A stretch of DNA of 13,161 bases from CAZVBV01 sp964509975 (lineage in GTDB: Bacteria > Patescibacteriota > Gracilibacteria > UBA4473): positions 1 to 13,161 of the forward strand of contig CAZDZO010000025.1 in NCBI GenBank assembly GCA_964509975.1. Direction: 5' to 3'. Below the pieces are notes generated by a model. The model made no database searches. It saw nothing but the letters and a program-made list of their open reading frames with translations, and was not told the origin of the DNA. Positions 7,627 to 13,161 of this stretch are shown in pieces. Position numbers and translations under genes: made by a program. The stretch's first letter is position 1. The number at the start of each line of letters is the position of its first letter.

Positions 7627-10005
7627 CTACTCCCGAACATAAATTGTTCTTGCTGTGTCAGCGGAAACAGTGTTCATTCCATCTGAAACAACTACTCCAA
7701 CCTCATGCTCTCCCACTTCTTCAAAAGAATATTGGAAATGTGTCTCCATCGTTTGCGCTGTAAAGAGTGTCACTCCTTCACGGAAAACCGTCCATTGATA
7801 GGAAAGCGTTTCATTTTCCGGATCTTGTGCCATCACATCAAAACGCACTGATTCGCCTTTTGCTACCCCTGATTTACTTGCAGTAAAGTCTGTAATTGTT
7901 GGAAGTCCATTTTGAACATTGTTTTGGAAAGTGTACGTTCCTATTCCTTCAGAAAGACTCCGACCTCCATCCACATCAAAAGCCGTGACTCGAAAGAAAA
8001 ATGTATGAATTCCATCATATTGTGACAAATCGAAATACGCCTGCCCCGTATCGAGCAACTGTGTATCTGACAGCACTTTCCCATTTTCCATTGGTTCAAA
8101 AAAGTACTGTGCAATAGGATTGTCGGTATCACTATCTTTTGCTTGTGCAGTGACCACAAAACTTACTGGTCCTGTAGAAAGGTCATCTGTTCCAAGCGTT
8201 GTTTCGTAAGAAATAGGTTCAATAAAAATTGGCGGTTCGTTTTGTATCACAACAGAAAAAGAAGTGGTATCACTGATATTTTGATTTCCCGGATGGTAAA
8301 CCACAAGGTCTACCAAATAGGTTCCGGCTTCTGTAAATTGTGCATTAAGCAGTCCTCCCGGATCACAATCGGTAGAAATGGGAACCCCACTCACCGACCA
8401 ACTGTAGTTCAAGTTAGCTTCATCGCATCCGATTTTCCCTGTTTCATCTACGGCATGCGCTTTTACAAAGAGATTTGTCATACCACGTTCATCTCGAGTA
8501 ATAGGAATATTTTGAGTTGCCGGTTCCCAAGACAAACTCCTATCATGTGATATTCGCACCAGTGCCATTGGAGCCTCTTTTGCACGCACAGGAACTGTTT
8601 TTGTAAGAGAAGCAGAATCTTCATCTTTCGTAACCGTGAGCGTGATTTTGTAGCTTCCTGGTTCAGAAAAAGAAATATTGGCATTTGCAATATCAAAACC
8701 TTCTTCGAACAAATACGTTTCAGGAAAGATCGTCCAAGCATATTCCACTTCTTCCGAACTTTCAGCATGCAATAGAAATGGTTCTTCTACTGCCAACACG
8801 AAAGGCGTTTCAAAATCTGCCCAAAGAATATTTACGTTTTCAAATACAACAGTAATTTCTTCTGAAAGATAATCTTGGCGATTATAATCATGTTCCACTC
8901 GAAGCTTCACGGTTTTATTCCCAGAAGTGAAGTATTCATGTGTTACCACTGGATCGGTGATTTTTTTATCCCATGTACCATCCCCATCAAAATCCCATTC
9001 ATAGGAAAGTCCTGTTTTTTGTCCCAAAACATTCACACTCTCACTGGCATCAAAAGAATATTCTCCTGGATGATGAGATGCATTTGTTGGTTCTATAGAA
9101 GCTATTTTGGCTATTGGTTTTTCACCAGAGACCGTAAATATTTTTCGATTTATTTCTCTCGCCCCAATATTGTTGGTAGTGGTTAACGACACTTCATATA
9201 TTCCAGGTTCAGTAAACTGAACTGCACTGCGTGCACTCGTTGGAGCGCTGAAAACGCACTGTTCTACCTGTATTTCTGAACAAGTCCATTTATAACTTGT
9301 GATAGAACCCACCAAACTTTTGGATTCACTTCCTTTCAGATTACGTATCTCATTTACACGAGGGGTGAAATTTTTAGTATCAAATTTTGGAATAACCCCT
9401 CCTACAACAATTTTGGTTTGTGTAATATATACAACGCCACTTTCTTCAGCTAAAAACGTCACATCATACATCCCTCTTTCTCCATAAGAATGTTCTACGG
9501 TTGTTCCAAGAGCTGTTACTCCATCACCAAAATGCCAATCCCCCATTTTCCCGTCACTACTTAACGTAATGCCGTCGACAGCTTGGTCTGAATTAACCAT
9601 ATAACCCCCAGAAAACTCGATTCCTCCTTTCACATAAATCGGTGCTTGATTTACAACAGCTCGTTTTTTTACTCGTTTACTAGCATCGTACTTTTCGACA
9701 TCATCAGTCGCCTGTTCGTCCCCACCAGAAACACCCTGTACGATATGAATCGGTTCATTTGAAGTCTTTGTATATTCTTCAAGTCTCTCTGTAATAACGT
9801 CTGGTCCGTTATCAACAAGGCCTCCTTCACTTATGATGATAGGAGCAATCACTTCATTCTCATCCGGTTGCACCGATACTTGAGAAGCTGTTTGTTGATT
9901 CTTCTGAAGTATTTGTGGGAATTTTTTGAGCAAAAACACTCCCCCAAAAGTTACGAGAAGTCCCAGAACTATGGCCACGATAAGAAGTACTGTATTTTTT
10001 TTCAT
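7627..10005 (-). CDS. Single-pass membrane protein with tandem PKD/Ig-like domains
   Basis: 792 residues. A short basic start and one membrane helix (about 5-26) followed by KK make an N-terminal anchor; the remainder should be extracellular. Residues 30-120 are a low-complexity stalk. About seven beta-sandwich repeats follow: 126-201 (WHFGDG), 204-292, 298-387 (YEWDFDGDGTWD, the clearest PKD), 392-473, 480-588, 590-693 (more cadherin-like, DSDTDNPI and AFDVDGG) and 699-790. Two cysteine pairs, C242/C250 and C527/C547, lie within single repeats and could form disulfides outside the cell. The ATG is 11 bases after the upstream pilin stop, with GGAGG 15 bases before it inside the end of that gene. 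Same strand and tight spacing argue for one operon with the pilins. The molecular role is not known; I infer a surface or periplasm-like partner of the pilins. Confidence 0.88.
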   Translation of the reverse strand: MKKNTVLLIVAIVLGLLVTFGGVFLLKKFPQILQKNQQTASQVSVQPDENEVIAPIIISEGGLVDNGPDVITERLEEYTKTSNEPIHIVQGVSGGDEQATDDVEKYDASKRVKKRAVVNQAPIYVKGGIEFSGGYMVNSDQAVDGITLSSDGKMGDWHFGDGVTALGTTVEHSYGERGMYDVTFLAEESGVVYITQTKIVVGGVIPKFDTKNFTPRVNEIRNLKGSESKSLVGSITSYKWTCSEIQVEQCVFSAPTSARSAVQFTEPGIYEVSLTTTNNIGAREINRKIFTVSGEKPIAKIASIEPTNASHHPGEYSFDASESVNVLGQKTGLSYEWDFDGDGTWDKKITDPVVTHEYFTSGNKTVKLRVEHDYNRQDYLSEEITVVFENVNILWADFETPFVLAVEEPFLLHAESSEEVEYAWTIFPETYLFEEGFDIANANISFSEPGSYKITLTVTKDEDSASLTKTVPVRAKEAPMALVRISHDRSLSWEPATQNIPITRDERGMTNLFVKAHAVDETGKIGCDEANLNYSWSVSGVPISTDCDPGGLLNAQFTEAGTYLVDLVVYHPGNQNISDTTSFSVVIQNEPPIFIEPISYETTLGTDDLSTGPVSFVVTAQAKDSDTDNPIAQYFFEPMENGKVLSDTQLLDTGQAYFDLSQYDGIHTFFFRVTAFDVDGGRSLSEGIGTYTFQNNVQNGLPTITDFTASKSGVAKGESVRFDVMAQDPENETLSYQWTVFREGVTLFTAQTMETHFQYSFEEVGEHEVGVVVSDGMNTVSADTARTIYVRE

Positions 10006-10016
10006 TGAACAATTTT

Positions 10017-10538
10017 TTATCCTCCAGGAGGAGGTCCTCTATGACCACGATAATTATCATCTTCCCCACCACCTCCACCTCCATTTCCACCAATGGGAAC
10101 TGCTCCATCTCTATCATCTGTTCCCGCAGGAGCATGAACCAAAAGTGTGTTAACCAATGCGTAAGAAATAAGAATAACGAGAATCCCGGCAACGGTATAC
10201 ATGATAATATTTTTTGCTTTTCCGTGTTGCGCATCATCCCCTCCGGCCGTGATATAAAGAATTCCCGCATAAATAATAAAGGCGGCTGCAATAAGTCCAA
10301 GAAAAGAAAGAATGAAATTGAGAACTGTTACAATATATACACGTGCTGAATCATGTTCTCCAATTTCTCCAAAATCTTCTTTTGGAGGAAGAAAAAATCC
10401 ACCATCAGGAACCGCTCCTTCTGCTCCCGTAATGTCCTTTAGAACATCCCAACCATTGGCGTCTTGCGCATGAGAAACATCGGGAATAAAAAGAACAAAT
10501 GCGAGAAATGCAACGGAAATGAGAAGTATTTTTTTCAT
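10017..10538 (-). CDS. VirB2/TrbC-like pilin-type protein, copy 2
   Basis: 173 residues. The signal peptide covers residues 1-24 (cleavage expected after SHA, before QD). A hydrophilic segment is followed by two membrane helices at about 67-97 and 111-133, joined by the short polar loop GGDDAQHGKAK. That two-helix hairpin is the architecture of type IV secretion pilins of the VirB2/TrbC group. The tail (about 137-173) is unusual: AGTDDRDG, a run of six glycines, acidic residues and a closing PPPGG. From YITAGGDDAQ to the end of helix 2 it is identical to its neighbour at 23 of 38 positions, so the two are paralogs. Its ATG overlaps the TGA of the upstream gene (ATGA, 10535-10538), so translation is probably coupled. 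No SD is visible. The pilin role is inferred from architecture; a small membrane component of another secretion system is possible. Confidence 0.82.
   Translation of the reverse strand: MKKILLISVAFLAFVLFIPDVSHAQDANGWDVLKDITGAEGAVPDGGFFLPPKEDFGEIGEHDSARVYIVTVLNFILSFLGLIAAAFIIYAGILYITAGGDDAQHGKAKNIIMYTVAGILVILISYALVNTLLVHAPAGTDDRDGAVPIGGNGGGGGGEDDNYRGHRGPPPGG
10021..10025 (-). promoter_or_regulatory. Shine-Dalgarno-like site of the single-pass PKD gene
   Basis: Minus-strand GGAGG lies 15 bases before the ATG at 10005, within the last codons of the pilin gene. The spacing is long, so its use is uncertain, but it is the best SD match in the cluster. Confidence 0.4.
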
Positions 10539-11074
10539 AATAATGAATGAGAAGAAATGGTCGATTCGTTTAAATTTGCGGATACATTCGGCCCAAATCG
10601 AGCCTTCATAATAGTATTAACAATCGCATACGATCCAAAGATAAGGATAATTCCAATGGCTACCCACATGACCACTTTTTTGGCCTTTGTGGTCTGTGCA
10701 TCGTCCCCTCCTGCGGTAATATACAGAAACCCTGCAAAGACAATCGCCAGCACGGCCACAACGGCTGTTACTGAAAGGAAAAACTTCATCCATCCGATAA
10801 GAAGCACATTTAAGTTTTTCTCCTTAGAAACCCCATTATCAAGATTGCATTTTACAATTTTTGCTCCTTTTTTAATTCCCGGCCCATTAAATATAGGTTC
10901 CGATCCATCACCCAAATCAATAATATTGTCGAAATCTATATCGACAATGCACTCAACATCATCTGCAATTGCATCTATTTTATCCAATGGTGTGTTTCCC
11001 CCATCGGCAAAAACACACGAGGAACTTCCCCAAAAAAGCAGTGCAACAAGGAACGCAAAAAATACTCTTTTCAT
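10535..11074 (-). CDS. VirB2/TrbC-like pilin-type protein, copy 1
   Basis: 179 residues, first gene of the surface cluster. The signal peptide covers residues 1-23 (cleavage expected after VFA, before DGG); C20 lies inside it and no proper lipobox is seen. The exported segment has C42 and C76, a possible disulfide absent from the paralog. Two membrane helices at about 91-121 and 134-152 flank the polar loop GGDDAQTTKAKK. The shared YITAGGDDAQ...KAK core and helix 2 tie it to the next gene. Unlike that paralog it lacks a glycine-rich tail and ends NESTISSHSLL. The start at 11074 is chosen because it gives a normal signal peptide and lies 18 bases downstream of a good -10 box; there is no SD. 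By family, such proteins form pili or a membrane base in type IV secretion; here no ATPase or channel gene is adjacent. Confidence 0.82.
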   Translation of the reverse strand: MKRVFFAFLVALLFWGSSSCVFADGGNTPLDKIDAIADDVECIVDIDFDNIIDLGDGSEPIFNGPGIKKGAKIVKCNLDNGVSKEKNLNVLLIGWMKFFLSVTAVVAVLAIVFAGFLYITAGGDDAQTTKAKKVVMWVAIGIILIFGSYAIVNTIMKARFGPNVSANLNESTISSHSLL

Positions 11075-11090
11075 ATTATTTTTATTTTGC

Positions 11091-11209
11091 TCAGTATATC
11101 AGGAAGCTCACATTTTATGCAAAAAGAAAGCCTCCTTCTTTTTTTGCAACCCACCGCTTTAACTGTGTGGCTATTCAACGGCTAAAGCCATCGGTTACTG
11201 ATATACTGA
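11091..11209. repeat. 12-base inverted repeats flanking the pilin promoter region
   Basis: TCAGTATATCAG (11091-11102) and its exact reverse complement CTGATATACTGA (11198-11209) bound a 95-base interval. The right arm ends one base before the stop codon of the PurL-like gene, so the pair fills almost the whole gap between it and the pilin gene. The interval also holds an imperfect hairpin at 11119-11147 (GCAAAAAGAA against TTCTTTTTTTGC). It could be a tiny terminal-repeat element, a transcript-level foldback or a pair of operator sites. Confidence 0.45.
11093..11122 (-). promoter_or_regulatory. Sigma70-like promoter of the pilin/PKD cluster
   Basis: Minus strand TTGCAT (11117-11122), 18-base spacer, TATACT (11093-11098, five of six), 18 bases before the ATG at 11074. 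The expected leader is only about a dozen bases with no SD. The -10 box falls inside one arm of a 12-base inverted repeat (11091-11102 with 11198-11209). Confidence 0.5.
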
Positions 11210-11210
11210 T

Positions 11211-12245
11211 TTAAAATATTTCTCGCAATTTTCCTTCCCATGTTTTTTTCCACTCAGCAAGCGCCTTTTCTTCAATCAATGCCCCGTTGGCAAAAAGTTT
11301 CAATTCAAAAGCATCCTTTGTTTTTCCAATTTCAATAGCCGTATCTCCAAAGATTTCTTGAATTTTTTCTGGATATTTCGTTGTCACAATCGCGCCTACA
11401 CTTTCTGAGAATAGAAACTGTGGAATAGTTGCTGTTTCAAGAACAAGCTCAGCCCCTATTGACTTCTCAAAGCAAGCCTCTGTAATCGCTGTAATCATTC
11501 CCCCCTGTACAATTGGTCGAGCACAAGAAAGAATCCCTTTTTCTGATACATTTTGGAGTTTCTGTATCCATTCTTTCACTTTTTTGAAATCAATTTTTTC
11601 TATTCGAGAGTCTTCTTTGTCACATACGGTTAGGAATGCAGAACCGCCAAGTTTTGGCGAACGGGATCCAATTACGAATATTGTTTCTCCAGAATTTTGA
11701 AAGTTTTGAGAAGGAACTGTTTCCGGATCCTCCACACGTGCAAATACAGAAACGAGAGCGCTTGGTGGAATAGATTTCCCACCTGATTCGTTATAGAACG
11801 AAACATTTCCGGACACAATCGGCACATCAAGAGCACTACACACTTCTTTAAGTCCTTCGACTCCATCGACAAATTCTCCCATCTGATCTACTTTTTCCGG
11901 GTTTCCAAAGTTAAGACAATCAGTTACTGACAATGGCGTTCCTCCCACACAAGAGACTTTTATCACTGCTTCTGTTACCGCATATTCTGAAGCAATACGG
12001 GCAGAAATTTTGGCCAAATTAGGATTACCTCCCGTCGCAATCGCCACTCCTGTTCGAGAACCTTTTTCTGACAGTTCCGGATAATCGCGAAAAGGTGTCA
12101 ACACTGAAGCTGCCACCGCTCCCCGCTCACAGGCGGTGTTTCCTTGCACATTCTTATCATATTTTTCATAAATTGGAATACGCGATGCCCCGTTGACTGA
12201 TCCCAAGATCTTCTCCAAAACTTCAAAATTTTTCATCGGCATCAT
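11211..12245 (-). CDS. purL: PurL-like protein, C-terminal half only (FGAM synthase)
   Basis: 344 residues matching only the second half of phosphoribosylformylglycinamidine synthase subunit PurL (normally about 600-750 residues, purine synthesis step 4, cytoplasm). Visible landmarks: YDKNVQGNT (29-37), GGTPLSVTDC and LNFGNPEK (101-118), VSGNVSFYNES (144-154), LGGSAF (199-204) and FSES (279-282). It therefore has the second AIRS N- and C-domains but not the first AIRS pair, which in full-length PurL carries the catalytic histidine and the active nucleotide site. The usual AHDVSEGGL-type motif reads CARPIVQGGM (241-250), so it is altered as well. No trace of the missing half is seen upstream. 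It could be one subunit of a split enzyme, a degenerating gene, or a repurposed AIRS protein. The start has no SD; ATG codons at 12245, 12242 and 12236 are all possible. Confidence 0.8.
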   Translation of the reverse strand: MMPMKNFEVLEKILGSVNGASRIPIYEKYDKNVQGNTACERGAVAASVLTPFRDYPELSEKGSRTGVAIATGGNPNLAKISARIASEYAVTEAVIKVSCVGGTPLSVTDCLNFGNPEKVDQMGEFVDGVEGLKEVCSALDVPIVSGNVSFYNESGGKSIPPSALVSVFARVEDPETVPSQNFQNSGETIFVIGSRSPKLGGSAFLTVCDKEDSRIEKIDFKKVKEWIQKLQNVSEKGILSCARPIVQGGMITAITEACFEKSIGAELVLETATIPQFLFSESVGAIVTTKYPEKIQEIFGDTAIEIGKTKDAFELKLFANGALIEEKALAEWKKTWEGKLREIF

Positions 12246-12248
12246 TAT

Positions 12249-12276
12249 AATGAAGAATGAACAATGAACAATGAAT
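12249..12276. repeat. Four heptamer tandem repeats upstream of the PurL-like gene
   Basis: AATGAAG, AATGAAC, AATGAAC and AATGAAT follow one another, starting 3 bases before the ATG of the PurL-like gene. Any transcript starting upstream would carry them in its leader, in the place of a ribosome binding site. Confidence 0.8.
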
Positions 12277-12447
12277 AATTAGATATGAACTTAGAATAAA
12301 CTTCCATTCTTCCTTTCGGTCTGAGCTCAAGGTCGAAGACAATACTTCCATATTTTTAAACTCTTTAACTTTTAAACTTTTCTCCCGTCAAAAAACAACA
12401 GTTATAGACTCTAAACTGTCCTCTGTTAACTAGAAACTATTAACTCT

Positions 12448-12594
12448 TCAGGACTTTCGTTCCATCTCTATACGTGTACACAAAAGACACACAAAGAGCA
12501 AAAGCCCGAAAAAAAGCATTAATAAAGCTTTCATGGGTATTTTTGTGGGGAAGAAAAAGAAAGGCGATATGCACAGAGCACGTCTCCTTTCCAT
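12448..12594 (-). CDS. Doubtful hydrophobic mini-ORF (48 or 28 residues)
   Basis: An open frame from ATG at 12594 (stop TGA 12448-12450) with an internal ATG at 12534. From the inner start it reads M-K-A-L-L-M-L-F-F-G-L-L-L-F-V-C-L-L-C followed by TRIEMERKS: one membrane-length hydrophobic stretch with a charged tail, as in small membrane peptides. Against it: no SD at either start, a Phe-rich stretch that could come from A/T-rich DNA, no similarity I recognise, and repeat-filled surroundings. I list it only as a candidate. Confidence 0.15.
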   Translation of the reverse strand: MERRRALCISPFFFFPTKIPMKALLMLFFGLLLFVCLLCTRIEMERKS

Positions 12595-12657
12595 TTACTA
12601 TAACGAACGTAATGAACTTTTGTTACGGCTGCAAGCTTTTTTTGTACTATTTTATAT

Positions 12658-12689
12658 CTCCCCCTTGTTAAAGGGGGAATGAGGGGGAT
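12658..12689 (+). repeat. REP-like palindromic element, copy C (intergenic)
   Basis: The stem TCCCCCTT (12659-12666), loop GTTA, AAGGGGGA (12671-12678) is followed by ATGAGGGGGATT. It has the same plan and orientation as the copy at 3332-3362 and the reverse orientation of the copy at 2866-2897, both inside the SLH gene. This family of C-run/G-run palindromes resembles short dispersed repeats seen in many bacterial genomes. Confidence 0.7.
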
Positions 12690-12721
12690 TTCAAAAAACC
12701 CGCTTCCCCCCTTCTGTCATC

Positions 12722-12742
12722 CCTGCCTACCGGACAGGCAGG
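12722..12742. repeat. CCTGCCT/AGGCAGG hairpin
   Basis: Seven-pair perfect stem with loop ACCGGAC, preceded by TGTCATCC and followed by CCGGAATTC. It looks like a dispersed intergenic palindrome; no T run follows on either strand. Confidence 0.55.
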
Positions 12743-12840
12743 CCGGAATTCTCTTCGAACCTGAGCATTCATTTTTTTCCTCAGAGCCGATGGCCGGAGG
12801 AATATCTGGGATTTAGCCATGAATTATTGATCACACTGCA

Positions 12841-12862
12841 ACCCACGGCTGAAGCCGTGGGT
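12841..12862. repeat. ACCCACGGCT/AGCCGTGGGT hairpin
   Basis: Ten-pair perfect stem separated by GA, followed on the plus strand by ATTTTTAT. On the minus strand, the sense of tuf, TTGCAGTGTG follows, so it is not a tuf terminator by itself. It could end plus-strand transcription or be a dispersed repeat. Confidence 0.6.
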
Positions 12863-12873
12863 ATTTTTATATC

Positions 12874-12901
12874 AAAAACCCCCCGCAATGCGGGGGGTTT
12901 T
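12874..12901 (-). terminator. Intrinsic terminator of tuf (bidirectional form)
   Basis: The stem CCCCCCGC (12879-12886), loop AAT, GCGGGGGG (12890-12897) is bounded by A and T runs. On the minus strand it ends in TTTTTGAT, the classic form of an intrinsic terminator, 67 bases past the tuf stop. The plus strand reads TTTTATTATTT, so it would also work in the other direction. Confidence 0.85.
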
Positions 12902-12922
12902 ATTATTTCTGAAACTTTTGGG

Positions 12923-12963
12923 ATCCCCGTTTTCACGGGGATAAGTTCTCCCGCAGTGCGGGA
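12923..12963. repeat. Two adjacent hairpins just after tuf
   Basis: ATCCCCGT (12923-12930) pairs with ACGGGGAT (12935-12942) across TTTC; TCCCGC (12949-12954) pairs with GCGGGA (12958-12963) across AGT. Both lie within 45 bases of the tuf stop, ahead of the T-tailed terminator. Neither has its own T run, so they may stabilise the 3' end or be dispersed palindromes. Confidence 0.55.
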
Positions 12964-12967
12964 TCAC

Positions 12968-13161
12968 TTACTTAAGAATCTTTGTTACTACTCCGGCACC
13001 AACTGTTCGTCCTCCTTCTCTGATCGCGAATCGTGTACCTTCGTTCAAAGCAATAGCCGCTCCAAGAACAACTTTAAATTTAGCGTTGTCCCCAGGCATA
13101 ACCATTTCAACTCCGTCTGGAAGAATAACTTCTCCTGTAACGTCTGTTGTTCGGATGAAGA
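12968..13161 (-). CDS. tuf: Translation elongation factor EF-Tu, C-terminal end
   Basis: The last 64 residues of EF-Tu, domain 3; the gene continues past the right edge. The frame reads FIRTTDVTGEVILP, then VEMVMPGDNAKFKV and the near-invariant RFAIREGGRTVGAGVV, ending TKILK and TAA. This part of EF-Tu contacts the tRNA acceptor/T stem and EF-Ts; the GTPase domain is outside the window. It is followed by three hairpins, the last being a strong terminator, so it is probably not co-transcribed with the PurL-like gene. Confidence 0.97.
   Translation of the reverse strand, partial: FIRTTDVTGEVILPDGVEMVMPGDNAKFKVVLGAAIALNEGTRFAIREGGRTVGAGVVTKILK

Larger units (their letters stand above)
12246..12967. 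other. Repeat-rich intergenic stretch between purL-like gene and tuf
   Basis: About 720 bases with no convincing gene. From left to right: a heptamer tandem repeat just upstream of the PurL-like start, an A/T-rich part with repeated AAACT/TTTAA words (about 12340-12445), a dubious hydrophobic mini-ORF on the minus strand, a REP-like palindrome (12658-12689), a CCTGCCT/AGGCAGG hairpin (12722-12742), and three more hairpins between 12841 and 12963. No tRNA cloverleaf was found. Confidence 0.7.

Noticed and set aside
10005..10349. Plus-strand open frames opposite the second pilin gene
   Set aside because: They have Ser/Arg/Asn-rich compositions typical of antisense reading and no start signal; the minus-strand gene has a signal peptide and conserved core.
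10535..10538. Possible alternative genetic code with TGA as glycine or tryptophan
   Set aside because: TGA ends the first pilin gene in an ATGA overlap with the next start, the tryptophans checked are TGG, and no gene needs TGA read-through.
12474..12671. 65-residue plus-strand open frame
   Set aside because: It runs into the REP-like palindrome, has no SD and no recognisable domain.
12740..12790. TTCGAA and flanking bases looking like a tRNA T-loop
   Set aside because: No acceptor, D or anticodon stems can be built around it on either strand.
12658..12963. CRISPR array suggested by several repeats close together
   Set aside because: The palindromes differ in sequence and spacing; there are no identical direct repeats with regular spacers and no cas genes.

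Overview
The window looks like chromosomal DNA of a Patescibacteria (CPR) bacterium, probably from a lineage using the standard bacterial code. All the tryptophans I checked are TGG, and TGA serves as a real stop in an ATGA start/stop overlap, which argues against the Gracilibacteria/Absconditabacteria code. The lineage call is an inference from content: PKD-repeat membrane proteins, VirB2/TrbC-like two-helix pilins with a YITAGGDDAQ core, an SLH-anchored vWA protein, a glycine-rich mosaic surface protein, weak Shine-Dalgarno signals and many short palindromic intergenic repeats. No rRNA or complete universal marker is present to confirm it.

Layout. Bases 1-2465 (+) hold the 3' end of a large mosaic surface protein: the tail of a LamG-like fold, a long glycine-rich domain, Ig-like modules and a Cys-containing C-terminal module. 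Everything else with a clear product is on the minus strand. Reading down the minus strand from the right edge there is the 3' end of tuf (EF-Tu). A repeat-filled stretch of about 720 bases follows. Next is an ORF matching only the C-terminal half of PurL (11211-12245). Then comes a surface/secretion cluster: two paralogous pilin-like proteins (10535-11074 and 10017-10538, overlapping by 4 bases), a single-pass PKD-like protein (7627-10005) and a three-pass PKD protein (5187-7550). After a hairpin-rich gap comes a VIT-like/vWA/three-SLH protein (2507-4978), which converges on the first gene at a long GGATCC-rich palindrome.

How the genes may work together (inference). The pilin pair and the two PKD membrane proteins look like one transcription unit that builds or supports an extracellular assembly. 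The downstream SLH protein would display a metal-dependent (MIDAS) adhesion domain on the cell surface. Together with the mosaic protein this is a cell-surface interaction island. No ATPase, coupling protein or channel gene is present here, so this is not a complete secretion system.

The most unusual sequence-level signal is in the SLH gene. Four repeat copies of two unrelated palindromic families lie inside or at the end of this one coding region. They sit between recognisable domains or at the extreme C-terminus, and are read without breaking the frame. A third copy of one family is intergenic near tuf.
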